A stretch of DNA of 17,484 nucleotides from an uncultured Clostridia bacterium (GCA_910589185.1 CAJUSU010000026.1:1-17484), one strand, 5' to 3'; shown: positions 1-7,467, counted from the first letter of the stretch. Translations and numbers: made by a program. Notes: a model not told the origin generated them from the letters alone.

Positions 1-4
1 AAAT

Positions 5-81
5 GGCGACGTAGCTCAGTTGGCTAGAGCAACCGGTTCATACCCGGTAGGTCGTAGGTTCGAGCCCCACCGTCGCTACCA
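5..81 (+). tRNA. tRNA-Met (anticodon CAT), elongator type
   Basis: The 77-base sequence folds as a full cloverleaf. The acceptor arm GGCGACG pairs with CGTCGCT (first pair G-T), followed by discriminator A and an encoded CCA. The D-arm is GCTC/GAGC. The anticodon arm ACCGG/CCGGT encloses loop TTCATAC with anticodon CAT at 39-41. The T-arm carries GGTTCGAGCC. Because the first acceptor pair is a G-T wobble and not the C-A mismatch of initiator tRNAs, an elongator tRNA-Met is more likely. A lysidine-modified tRNA-Ile2 also has CAT in the gene and cannot be excluded by eye. Confidence 0.95.
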
Positions 82-100
82 AAATAATTGATAGTAAAAA

Positions 101-143
101 AATAATAGTAATCTTTCAATATAGTTGAAAGATTACTATTATT
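101..143. terminator. Bidirectional terminator between the tRNA and the response regulator gene
   Basis: A perfect 19-bp inverted repeat (101-119 and 125-143) has a 5-base loop TATAG. An A-run at 96-102 supplies the T-run for minus-strand transcripts, and the plus side ends in ATTATT. It lies between the tRNA end and the 3' end of the convergent minus-strand gene, so it can serve both. Confidence 0.7.
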
Positions 144-171
144 ATATGTAGATAATTTATAAAGCCTATAA

Positions 172-877
172 TTATGAACTTTTAGTTTTATTCTTTAAAA
201 TGTGAACAATTGTATAAATAAACATTTTAGGAGAAATATTTGTATACTGCGGTATGTATTTTTTTAAAGTGTCAGTTGGAGTAAAGCGATTCATTGAAGA
301 AACTAATTTTTCAACTCTCCATTTTACTTTTTCTTCGCTTGTGTGTTCTTCAATAGCGATTTCTCGGTAAATATTTTGTAACACTAATGGTCTATAAAGA
401 GCTTTCTCAATACATTTTATTAAATATAGGTAGGACTTACTAGAAAAGTTAAAGTGAAATTCATGTAATAAATTATCTATAGAAATCTTTGAAATGTCAA
501 AACTGTCAGAATCGAAAGAATTTATACAATGATACAACATTGATGAATCAAATGGTTTAGTAATTATATTTGTAATATTTCGATATTTCATTAATTGTAT
601 ACTACTAAGTAATTCACATTCGCCAGAAATTAAAATAACATTGGTTTTACAGTTTTTAAAATTTTTTAATTCGTCTAAAACTTCAATACCATTTTTGACA
701 GGCATTTTTAAATCCAAAATTAGAAAATTGGGTTGTAAGTGATTTACCATTTCTAAAGTTTCCTCTCCGTCTGTAGCTAGTCCGAACTACTTTTATATTT
801 TTACTTAGTTTCTCTAGTGAATTTAGGATGCTTTTTCCACAAGCTAGATCATCATCAGCAATTATAACTGTTCTCAT
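172..877 (-). pseudogene. Spo0A-like response regulator, frameshifted in the receiver domain
   Basis: Two overlapping minus-strand frames together make one response regulator. The upstream frame begins at 877 with MRTVIIADDDLACG, which carries the acidic pocket of a CheY-like receiver. The downstream frame continues with ATDGEETLEM, LILDLKMPVKNGIEVL (phospho-acceptor Asp in LDLKMP), the Ser of ILISGE and the Lys of ITKPFD. The join is near 775-782: removing one base after VVRT restores VVRTATDGEETL, which aligns without gaps to ordinary receivers. The C-terminal part, with LLHEFHF, YLYLIKCIEKAL, IYREIAIEEHTSEEKVKWRVEKL, resembles the Spo0A DNA-binding domain (LH..G.., YL..AI, LYP.IA....TT..RVERAIR) but is diverged. 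A ribosome site AAGGAGA precedes the ATG. The gene is divergent from the lectin-amidase operon and may once have controlled it (inference). It could be a true pseudogene, a sequencing error, or less likely programmed frameshifting. Spo0A-like identity is fairly likely, but this is not the canonical Spo0A. Confidence 0.75.
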
Positions 878-923
878 AGTATTAATAATCTCCTTATTTA
901 AAACTTAAAATTTTGATATTAAT

Positions 924-952
924 ATTTTAGCACATAAGTATATAAAAGTAAA
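924..952 (-). promoter_or_regulatory. Candidate sigma-A promoter for the Spo0A-like gene
   Basis: Read on the minus strand, TTTACT and TAAAAT are separated by 17 bases and lie about 45 bases upstream of the start codon. The -10 matches consensus at 5 of 6 positions and the -35 at only 4 of 6. In such AT-rich DNA this is weak support. Confidence 0.35.
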
Positions 953-1028
953 AGATCTAAAATTATATATTTTTCCATTTTTTTCTGTCTTTTTCCACTT
1001 TTGGTCTACATAATTAATATGAGCTTGT

Positions 1029-1057
1029 TTGACATCTACTTTGAGTTATGATACTAT
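1029..1057 (+). promoter_or_regulatory. Sigma-A promoter of the lectin-amidase operon
   Basis: A perfect -35 TTGACA (1029-1034) is followed after 17 bases by TACTAT (1052-1057). Transcription would start near 1064, giving an untranslated leader of about 113 bases before the ATG at 1177. The leader is T-rich and contains a near-perfect palindrome. Confidence 0.7.
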
Positions 1058-1106
1058 AGTAATAGTTAATTAGGAAATTATTTTCTATTTTTTTCTACTT
1101 TTATTT

Positions 1107-1128
1107 ATAACATAAATATTTGTGTTAT
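1107..1128. promoter_or_regulatory. Near-perfect 22-bp palindrome and tandem TACTAGTA sites in the leader
   Basis: ATAACATAAATATTTGTGTT followed by AT is palindromic except for one mismatched pair. It lies just downstream of the predicted transcription start and looks like an operator for a dimeric regulator. Immediately after it, the 8-bp palindrome TACTAGTA occurs twice, at 1131-1138 and 1143-1150, with starts 12 bases apart. No known binding consensus is recognised. Confidence 0.35.
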
Positions 1129-1176
1129 TATACTAGTAAATATACTAGTATATAAAAAATAAAAGGAGAGATAAGA

Positions 1177-2322
1177 ATGAAGAAGAGAGTTTTTAAATTA
1201 CTATTAATATTAGTTATTATATTGTGTAATTTTACTATATTTACGAAGCCGAGTCATGCAGGTATTACAAATGCAATGGTTAAAAACAAATGGTTTTATA
1301 TAAAAAATGCTTATAGTGGAAGATATTTAGATGTTAGTGGTGGAATTGCAGCACAAGGAACTAATGTTCAACAATATGAATTTAATGGAACAGCTTCGCA
1401 AAAATGGTTTTTAGCACCACAAGATGATGGAACTTTTATGATTGGATCAATGGTTGGCATGACTACAACAGATGGTAAAACATATATTAACTATGTATTA
1501 GATATTAACGGTGGAAAAGATGGGAGCAATGGTGTAAATCTTCAAATATGGAGTCCAAATACTAGTGCTGCGCAAAAATTTAAGATAGGTATGAGCCCAA
1601 AGGCAAATCAAACAGTTGGATTTTTGACGGGACCAAGTAATTATAGTAGAGTGATTACTGTACAAGAAAAAAGTTGTTCTAATGGAGGGAATGTCTTTCA
1701 ATACGATTATAACCAAAGTTGCAATGATGAATGGATCTTAGAGCCTATAAAAGAAGATACTAGTTTCGGTGTGGAATATGCTAAAGTAAATTATAATAAA
1801 TACGTTCAGGCTTATCCAAATGCTACATTTGCCGGTGGTGACTGCACAAATTTTGCTTCTCAATGTATGTTAGCAGCCGGAACACAACATTATAGTGGAA
1901 ATTGGAAGGTTTATAGAAAAAATGGAAATTATTCTGAACCTACTGATAGAAATCAATTAGATGCTTCGTGGGAATTATGTGCTCCAAAGACTAGTCCTTG
2001 GATGAGTGCGAAAGAGTTTGCTAATGTATGGAAACCAAAAAGGATTACCTATTTAAAGGGCTCTGAAATAGTTGCAAATAACGAAAGCGTGTGGCAATTA
2101 TCTATAACATCTGGTGATATTATTCAAATAGCAGAATCTTCTATTTTGGGGGTTCTTGGAGATTCTTATCATACAATGTATGTTCATGAATTGGACTATG
2201 TAAATGATACTTATTTATTAGCGTATCATTCGGATGCTCTTAATACGGTAAAATGCAATGTAAAATTGATAGATTTGGCAAGAAGCAAACCGAACGAATA
2301 TTTTATATTCTATCAGATGTAA
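1177..2322 (+). CDS. Secreted ricin-type lectin plus C-terminal amidase-like domain protein
   Basis: This is a 381-residue exported protein. It begins with a typical signal peptide (KKR, a long hydrophobic stretch, cleavage probable after PSHA near residue 28). Residues about 38-195 form a ricin B-type beta-trefoil: YSGRYLDV, then YVLDINGG and SAAQKFKI, then VITVQ and NDEWILEPI, which are the repeated Q-x-W/F-type modules that bind carbohydrate. Residues about 200-381 resemble the putative amidase domain (Amidase_6 type) with GGDCTNFASQC, in which Cys223 is the likely nucleophile. His332 (SYHTMYV) and the later AYHSD (His351) are candidate partners. A cell-wall or glycan-bound amidase/peptidase acting outside the cell is the likely role; the substrate is unknown. 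An AAAAGGAGAG ribosome site precedes the ATG. The gene is the first of a two-gene operon and is divergent from a Spo0A-like regulator. Confidence 0.82.
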   Translation: MKKRVFKLLLILVIILCNFTIFTKPSHAGITNAMVKNKWFYIKNAYSGRYLDVSGGIAAQGTNVQQYEFNGTASQKWFLAPQDDGTFMIGSMVGMTTTDGKTYINYVLDINGGKDGSNGVNLQIWSPNTSAAQKFKIGMSPKANQTVGFLTGPSNYSRVITVQEKSCSNGGNVFQYDYNQSCNDEWILEPIKEDTSFGVEYAKVNYNKYVQAYPNATFAGGDCTNFASQCMLAAGTQHYSGNWKVYRKNGNYSEPTDRNQLDASWELCAPKTSPWMSAKEFANVWKPKRITYLKGSEIVANNESVWQLSITSGDIIQIAESSILGVLGDSYHTMYVHELDYVNDTYLLAYHSDALNTVKCNVKLIDLARSKPNEYFIFYQM

Positions 2323-2335
2323 GGAGGAAAAAAAT

Positions 2336-2905
2336 ATGAAAAAGTCGAAGGTGGTTTTATTTATAATAATTATAATGTTGGTTTTAATTGTACCAGTAAT
2401 TATTCTTGCTAATAGTCCAAACATTGAAATTGAAGATTTTGCAGATACTTTAGTAATTGGTTCGGCTGTTTTTAGGGTGGAACAAGGTAAAACTAGAGAA
2501 GAACGAATAAATGAAAAATTTGAGATAGACCAACAATATGATAGTAATGGAGATTTAGCACAAAAAAATTACTCGAATATCAAAGAAAAAGAACAGGAAA
2601 TAATTATTACAAATCCAAATTCAAACAACACTAGTAAAGTTTTGGAAGATAAATTGGAAAAAATTGCAGTGAAATATAATCGAAAGGATCAATTTGATAA
2701 TCTTATTAATAGCATAGAAAAACAAGAAGCAACATCAAAATTTAATAATGAACAAAGAGAATTAACTAAATTATTTATAGATATATATATGAGTGAAGAT
2801 CTAGGACAAGATGAGAAGGAAAGTATTAAAGAATTTTTGATTATTATAGATTTTAATGACATTGATGCTGAATTAAAAAACGATATACAAAAAATTATTA
2901 ATTAG
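2336..2905 (+). CDS. Membrane-anchored hypothetical protein downstream of the lectin-amidase
   Basis: The 189-residue product is not recognised. It has a short basic start (MKKSK) and one very hydrophobic segment, residues about 6-26, that would act as a membrane anchor or uncleaved signal. The remainder is charged, rich in Glu, Lys, Asn and Ile, without Cys, and probably helical and extracellular. The ribosome site AAGGAGG overlaps the stop codon of the preceding gene and the ATG follows 13 bases after it, so the two genes are translationally close and almost certainly co-transcribed. A terminator follows directly. The arrangement suggests a partner, anchor or regulator of the secreted amidase, but nothing in the sequence shows the function. 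Confidence 0.75.
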   Translation: MKKSKVVLFIIIIMLVLIVPVIILANSPNIEIEDFADTLVIGSAVFRVEQGKTREERINEKFEIDQQYDSNGDLAQKNYSNIKEKEQEIIITNPNSNNTSKVLEDKLEKIAVKYNRKDQFDNLINSIEKQEATSKFNNEQRELTKLFIDIYMSEDLGQDEKESIKEFLIIIDFNDIDAELKNDIQKIIN

Positions 2906-2913
2906 CTTTGTAG

Positions 2914-2944
2914 AAAAGATGTAACTATTTAGTTACATCTTTTT
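2914..2944. terminator. Bidirectional terminator between convergent genes
   Basis: A perfect 14-bp stem (2914-2927 with 2930-2943) has a tight TT turn, starts AAAAG and ends CTTTTT. It therefore offers a T-run on both strands. It separates the plus-strand lectin-amidase operon from the minus-strand small gene. Confidence 0.8.
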
Positions 2945-2955
2945 GCTAATTATAA

Positions 2956-3177
2956 TTATTCCACCCTTCTTTCATTTCTAGAATTTCCGCACATTTTTTC
3001 ATACTCTTTACATTTAATTTTATATTCTACTTGTTGTGTCAAATAGCGATAATACATAAAGCCTTGTTCATATTGCATCATAGGATTAAACATGTTAGGA
3101 TCACCCATAATTGGATCACAACCAATATCATAGTTCATATAAGGCGGAAAATTAAAGTTCATATCATTTTTATCCAT
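2956..3177 (-). CDS. Small Met/Tyr-rich hypothetical protein
   Basis: A 73-residue protein of no family I recognise. The first half is rich in Met, Asn, Pro, Asp and Tyr (MNFNFPPYMNYDIGCDP, MMQYEQGFMYYRY) and the second half is basic and probably helical, with Cys residues in KIKCKEYEKMCG. There is no signal peptide or membrane segment. An AAAGGATG ribosome site lies before the ATG, and the gene ends at a strong terminator. It follows ylbJ on the same strand with a gap of about 95 bases that contains a palindromic repeat. Composition and neighbour make a spore-associated protein plausible, but that is only inference. Confidence 0.6.
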   Translation of the reverse strand: MDKNDMNFNFPPYMNYDIGCDPIMGDPNMFNPMMQYEQGFMYYRYLTQQVEYKIKCKEYEKMCGNSRNERRVE

Positions 3178-3236
3178 AAGAAATCATCCTTTCTGTTAAT
3201 AAAATAGTATTCTGTAAATTCTAAAATATTACAATT

Positions 3237-3267
3237 TGTCAGGTTGGGGACGTTCCTTTTTCTGACA
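3237..3267 (+). repeat. Short palindromic repeat, single 31-base unit (TGTCAG...CTGACA)
   Basis: A 31-base unit has terminal inverted repeats TGTCAG and CTGACA around the core TTGGGGACGTTCC. The same length and core recur in each arm at 4416-4489 but with different, still self-complementary ends. It lies 5 bases beyond the ylbJ stop codon, between ylbJ and the small downstream gene, and could form a hairpin in their mRNA. Confidence 0.7.
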
Positions 3268-3272
3268 TGACA

Positions 3273-4400
3273 TTATAGATTAAACTGCAAAAAAGGAATA
3301 AATTGAATAGCAAGACCTGTATACAAAGCAGCTAGAAGACCTTGTAGTAATTTGCCACAAGCGTATTTCTTGATAGATAATCCGCTTTTACTAACAATAC
3401 TAAATACCTGAAGTAATACCGAAAAGCCCCCAAAACCTAATAAAAAGGCACTAAAAATAATACTGATAGAAAGATTTTTAGTAGGAATTCCGGCAATTAA
3501 ACTAACGCCATTTGTCAATTCTACAATTCCAGAAAGTAGAGGTTTGCAAAATTCACTAGGAGTATGTAGTAAAGAAAATATAGGCTCAAAAATGTGAGAA
3601 ATGGTGTCTAATAAGTGGCTCTGGTTTAAAATAGAAATGACAACTGAAAATAGTACAACAAATCCTCCAATTAGTAAGATTGTAGAAGTTGCATTTTTAA
3701 TACTGCTGCCTAAAATTTCTCCTAAAGAAGAAAAGGAGGGAGTAGTAGTGTTTTGCTTTTTAATAGGATGACTGCTAGCTGAAGAATAAGAAGGTTTAAA
3801 TTCGTTTTTTCTTTTTCGGTGAGTACAGAAATTTAAGATGATGCCAACACTAACACAAGCTAAAATATGAGTAACTAAAAGTAAAATACCGATAGTAGTA
3901 TTACCAAACAAAGTAATTCCAACTGTACCTATAATAAATAGGGGACCAGAATTATTAGTAAAAGCAAGCATTCCTTCAGCTTCTTCTTTGTTACAAACTC
4001 CCTGTTCTATAAAATTAGAAACAATTTTAGCACCTACTGGGTAGCCACTAATTAGTCCCATGATAAAGGCAAAGGCTGCTTCACCAGGAACGCCAAATAA
4101 AGGACGCATAATTGGAGTTAGCCATTTGCCTAAATAAGAAATAACATTTGTATAACTTAGCATTTCTGTTGCAACAAAAAATGGAAATAACGATGGGACA
4201 ACAGCAGTAGCCCATAGAATAAGTCCATTTTTCGCAGCAGATAAGTTGGTTCTAGAAAACAAAACCAAACAAAGAGTAAATAAACAAAACAAAATAGTTA
4301 TACCATTTCGTTTGAGAGAATACACCAAAATTTTAATTTTGTTTTTATTTTGAATATGTTCAAATCTGGTTAAATTAGACATTTCTAAATTTTTTATCAT
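3273..4400 (-). CDS. ylbJ: Sporulation integral membrane protein YlbJ
   Basis: The 375-residue protein is hydrophobic over most of its length, with about eight membrane segments. It matches YlbJ, a member of the nucleoside-recognition (GATE-domain) membrane family. Recognisable blocks are ATAVVPSLFPFFVATEML near residues 64-81, GEAAFAFIMGLISGYPVGAK (the hallmark SGYPVGAK), EAEGMLAFTNNSGPLFIIG, and the C-terminal block GIVELTNGVSLIAG. In Bacillus subtilis YlbJ is a sigma-E-controlled protein needed for resistant spores; its transport substrate is not established. The cytoplasmic N-terminal extension of about 30 residues is basic. The start is supported by AAGGAG seven bases before the ATG. Its upstream region is unusual: a 74-bp palindrome begins 16 bases from the start codon. 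Confidence 0.88.
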   Translation of the reverse strand: MIKNLEMSNLTRFEHIQNKNKIKILVYSLKRNGITILFCLFTLCLVLFSRTNLSAAKNGLILWATAVVPSLFPFFVATEMLSYTNVISYLGKWLTPIMRPLFGVPGEAAFAFIMGLISGYPVGAKIVSNFIEQGVCNKEEAEGMLAFTNNSGPLFIIGTVGITLFGNTTIGILLLVTHILACVSVGIILNFCTHRKRKNEFKPSYSSASSHPIKKQNTTTPSFSSLGEILGSSIKNATSTILLIGGFVVLFSVVISILNQSHLLDTISHIFEPIFSLLHTPSEFCKPLLSGIVELTNGVSLIAGIPTKNLSISIIFSAFLLGFGGFSVLLQVFSIVSKSGLSIKKYACGKLLQGLLAALYTGLAIQFIPFLQFNL

Positions 4401-4415
4401 ATTGTTTCTCCTTAG

Positions 4416-4489
4416 TGTCCGATTGGGGACGTTAGTTTGTCGGACAAAATTATGTAAATGTCCGACAAACTAACGTCCCCAATCGGACA
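4416..4489. repeat. 74-bp perfect palindrome made of two inverted 31-base repeat units
   Basis: Arm 4416-4446 and arm 4459-4489 are exact reverse complements, separated by 12 bases. Each arm has its own ends TGTCCGA and TCGGACA around TTGGGGACGTTAGTTTG, so it can fold either as two small hairpins or as one long one. It lies between the divergent ylbJ and Mg2+ ATPase genes, very close to the ylbJ ribosome site. It is related to the repeats at 3237, 12553 and 13808. Confidence 0.85.
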
Positions 4490-4559
4490 AATTGTATAAA
4501 ACTTGAAAAAAGTAGCACAATAAACTTAAGAAAAAATATATGCAAAAAAGGAGAAAATT

Positions 4560-7175
4560 ATGTTCAAGCAAGAGCAAGAGGAAAAAATAGATATTCAAAA
4601 AGTTTATGGAGAAATAAATAGTAGTAGTGTAGAGGAGTTTTTACAAAAAAATCAATTTTCACTTAGTGGCTTATCTCAAGAAGAAATTGCTAAAAGACAA
4701 GAAAGATATGGAAAGAATCAAATGAAGCAAGCAAAGGAGAAGAAATGGTATCATTATTTGTGGCAAAGTTTTTTTAGTCCATTTAATTTGATTTTATTAG
4801 GAATTGCTTTTGTATTGCTTTATATAGATATTATTTTACCAGAAACGCCTAGCTATGCAAATTTAGTAGTAGTAATTGCTTTAATTGTGATTAGCACTTT
4901 TTTAGAGTTTTTTGAAGTATTTAAATCGAACAAAGCAGCAGAAAAATTAAAAAAGTTAGTAGCAGTCAAGACTACTGTTTTAAGAAATGGAAAAGAAGAA
5001 AAAATATATTTAGATGAAATTACAATTGGAGATGTTGTCTTATTATCTGCAGGAGAGCTTATACCAGCGGATTTGAGAATTGTAGAACAAAAAGATTTAT
5101 ATGTAGTGCAATCTTCTTTGACGGGAGAATCAGATAGTGTACGAAAAGTGGAAAGGACGCAAAACAAAAAGATAGAGGATATTACAGATTTAGATACGAT
5201 TTGCTTCATGGGAACCAATGTTATGAGTGGGACAGGGAAGGGAATTGTTTTTAGAATTGCAGATGATACTTATTTTGGCAAAATAGCGCAAACGATAGAA
5301 CAAAGCAAGCCAAAGACAAACTTTCAAAAGGGGATAGAGAGTGTAAGTAAGTTATTAATTCGATTTATGTTAGTATTAATTCCTATTACATTTTTAATAA
5401 ACAGTTTTAAACATGATACACTAACAGCTTTTACATTTGCTGTAGCTATTGCAATAGGAATTACTCCATTACTATTACCAGTTATTTTATCCTCTAGTTT
5501 AGCGAAAGGCGCCATGAATATGTCTAAGAAAAAGACAATTGTAAAAAAGCTAGATAGTATTCAGTCTTTTGGAGCTATGAATATTTTATGTACAGACAAA
5601 ACTGGAACACTAACAGAGGATAAGATTGTATTAGAGAAATACTTGAACCTTGAAGGGGAAGAAGATAATAAGGTTTTAGAAACAGCATTTTTAAATTCTT
5701 ATTTTCAAACAGGATTAAAAGGAAATATTGATGAAGCAGTTATTAACAGAATAACAGAAAGTGGAATACAGAATATTGCAGAAGATTATGTGAAAATAGA
5801 TGAAGTGCCTTTTGATTTTTCCAGAAGAAGGCTATCCGTTATTCTAGCTACTAAGAAAGAAAAAATACCTAAAAGAATCATGATTACCAAAGGAGCTGTA
5901 GAGGAAACTTTAAGTATTTGTAATACAGTGTTAGAGCAAGAAGTAAAACCTATGACCAGTGAAATAAAATCAAGAATAAAGCAAATGACAAAAGAACTAA
6001 ATGAAAATGGATTGCGAGTTATTGCAGTTTGTGTAAAAGAAATAAATGAAAAAAAAGCTTTTTCAAAAAAAGATGAAGACAAAATGACACTAATTGGTTT
6101 TGTAGGATTTCTAGATCCTCCTAAGAAAAGCGCAAGAGAAGAAATTGCAAGATTAAATCATGATGGAATTCGTGTTATAGTATTAACAGGAGATAATGAA
6201 TATGTTACAAAAGCAATCTGTGAAAAGGTTGACATTAATACAGACAAAATTGTGTTAGGGAGTAAAGTAGATAAACTATCTGATATGGCACTAGCAAGGC
6301 TCTTGAAAAAGACAAATGTATTTGCTAAACTTTCACCTATTCAAAAGGCAAGGATTGTTCGTGTATTAAAAGAGCAGGGAAATATTGTAGGCTATATGGG
6401 AGATGGAATTAATGATGCCCCATCACTTAAAAACAGTGAAGTAGGAATTTCAGTAGATACAGCAGTAGATATTACAAAGGAAACAGCGGATATTATTTTA
6501 TTAAAGAAGAACTTAAATGTACTAACAGATGGAGTAATAGAGGGAAGAAAGACTTTTGGTAATTTACTAAAATATATTAAAATGGCAGTAAGCTTTAATT
6601 TTGGAGAAGTACTATCTATTTTGATCGCTAGTATTTTCCTACCATTTTTTCCAATTACTCCTATTCAACTATTAGTCCAAAGCTTACTATATGATATAGG
6701 GCAATTATCCCTTCCTTATGATAATGTGGACCATGAATATTTACAAAGACCAAAAAGGTGGAGTATGAATAGTATCAAGCATTTTATGTTGTGGATGGGG
6801 CCAACTAGCTCAATATTTGATTTATTTATTTTTGTCATTTTATGGTTTGGATTTCAGATTAGAGAAGCGGCAATTTTTCAATCTATTTGGTTTTCTTATG
6901 GAGTAGTTTCTAATTTAGTTGGATTGCATATTATTAGAACTGCAAAAGTGCCATTTATACAGAGTAATAGTTCTTATGCTGTATATGCAACATCTATATT
7001 ATTAAGCTTAATCGCAATAGTTGTGCCATTTACACCATTAGGGGCATTATTAGGCTTAACTGCGATTCCGCTAAAATATATTGTTATTGTTATTATAGGG
7101 GTTCCAATTTTATACTGTTTTATTGCAAGCATTGTGAAAAAAGAATATATTAAAAAATATGGAGAATGGCTATAA
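4560..7175 (+). CDS. mgtA: P-type ATPase, Mg2+ importer type (MgtA/MgtB)
   Basis: The 871-residue protein is a complete P-type ATPase. After a cation-ATPase N-terminal segment (VEEFLQKNQFSLSGLSQEE) come two membrane helices (about 70-115), then the actuator domain with LTGES at 187-191. The phosphorylation motif is CTDKTGTLT with Asp346, the nucleotide-binding part shows FDFSRRRLSVI and ITKGAVEE, and the hinge is MGDGINDAP near 613-621. Six further helices end the protein. Length, the FNLILLGIAFVL segment and the C-terminal helices (LLVQSLLYDIGQLSLPYDNVD) fit the P3B magnesium-importing group, and the Asn and Asp pattern there is typical of it. The ribosome site is AAAAGGAG. No M-box riboswitch fits in the 70 bases between the palindrome and the start. 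Transport of another divalent ion cannot be excluded. Confidence 0.88.
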   Translation: MFKQEQEEKIDIQKVYGEINSSSVEEFLQKNQFSLSGLSQEEIAKRQERYGKNQMKQAKEKKWYHYLWQSFFSPFNLILLGIAFVLLYIDIILPETPSYANLVVVIALIVISTFLEFFEVFKSNKAAEKLKKLVAVKTTVLRNGKEEKIYLDEITIGDVVLLSAGELIPADLRIVEQKDLYVVQSSLTGESDSVRKVERTQNKKIEDITDLDTICFMGTNVMSGTGKGIVFRIADDTYFGKIAQTIEQSKPKTNFQKGIESVSKLLIRFMLVLIPITFLINSFKHDTLTAFTFAVAIAIGITPLLLPVILSSSLAKGAMNMSKKKTIVKKLDSIQSFGAMNILCTDKTGTLTEDKIVLEKYLNLEGEEDNKVLETAFLNSYFQTGLKGNIDEAVINRITESGIQNIAEDYVKIDEVPFDFSRRRLSVILATKKEKIPKRIMITKGAVEETLSICNTVLEQEVKPMTSEIKSRIKQMTKELNENGLRVIAVCVKEINEKKAFSKKDEDKMTLIGFVGFLDPPKKSAREEIARLNHDGIRVIVLTGDNEYVTKAICEKVDINTDKIVLGSKVDKLSDMALARLLKKTNVFAKLSPIQKARIVRVLKEQGNIVGYMGDGINDAPSLKNSEVGISVDTAVDITKETADIILLKKNLNVLTDGVIEGRKTFGNLLKYIKMAVSFNFGEVLSILIASIFLPFFPITPIQLLVQSLLYDIGQLSLPYDNVDHEYLQRPKRWSMNSIKHFMLWMGPTSSIFDLFIFVILWFGFQIREAAIFQSIWFSYGVVSNLVGLHIIRTAKVPFIQSNSSYAVYATSILLSLIAIVVPFTPLGALLGLTAIPLKYIVIVIIGVPILYCFIASIVKKEYIKKYGEWL

Positions 7176-7216
7176 ATAGTAGAAAAATGAGAGAAGATGT
7201 GATATAGTAATAGCAA

Positions 7217-7230
7217 CTTGGCTAGCCAAG
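7217..7230. promoter_or_regulatory. 14-bp perfect palindrome upstream of the SpoIIID-like gene
   Basis: CTTGGCTAGCCAAG is an exact palindrome lying 24 bases before the start codon and just upstream of the ribosome site GAAGGAGG (7238-7245). It could be an operator or the base of a small leader hairpin. Its composition fits the GC-richer island downstream more than the ATPase gene upstream. Confidence 0.35.
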
Positions 7231-7254
7231 AATTTACGAAGGAGGTTTCCTACT

Positions 7255-7467
7255 ATGAAGCTTAGCCCTGATGAACGGTGTGAACACACCGGGAGGTATA
7301 TGATTGCACACAAGTGCACCACAAGACAGGCAGCAGGCCCTTGCGGAATTTCAAAGTCTACGGTGCACAGCGATACTGTACGGCTGAAGAAGCGAAATTA
7401 CGCCTTGTACCAAAAGGTGAGAAAGCTGCTTGATGAGAACACAAGCAGAGGCCGTTTCCCTAAATAA
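7255..7467 (+). CDS. spoIIID: SpoIIID-like sporulation transcriptional regulator, diverged and short
   Basis: A 70-residue DNA-binding protein. GRYMIAHKCTTRQAAGPCGISKSTVHSD matches the helix-turn-helix of SpoIIID (GKYI, TVR..AK.FGVSKSTVHKD), and RNYALYQKVRKLLDEN matches the following helix. SpoIIID is the small sigma-E-stage regulator of the mother cell during sporulation. Here the usual VTERL is one residue shorter (TVRL), the Lys before the Asp is Ser, and the basic AERHIRGG tail is replaced by TSRGRFPK and a stop, against the family's usual length of roughly 80-95. A frame offset by one base reads on as QAEAVSLNKGNARRKEIS, so a frameshift near 7440-7450 is possible. The gene is much GC-richer than its neighbours (31 of 60 bases in 7261-7320). 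It may be a transferred or decaying paralogue and not the main SpoIIID. Confidence 0.65.
   Translation: MKLSPDERCEHTGRYMIAHKCTTRQAAGPCGISKSTVHSDTVRLKKRNYALYQKVRKLLDENTSRGRFPK

Noticed and set aside
4490..4559. M-box or other Mg2+ riboswitch ahead of the ATPase
   Set aside because: Only 70 A-rich bases lie between the palindrome and the start codon, with no structured element.
4853..6082. Three minus-strand open frames inside the Mg2+ ATPase gene
   Set aside because: They are antisense to conserved P-type ATPase motifs and lack start signals.
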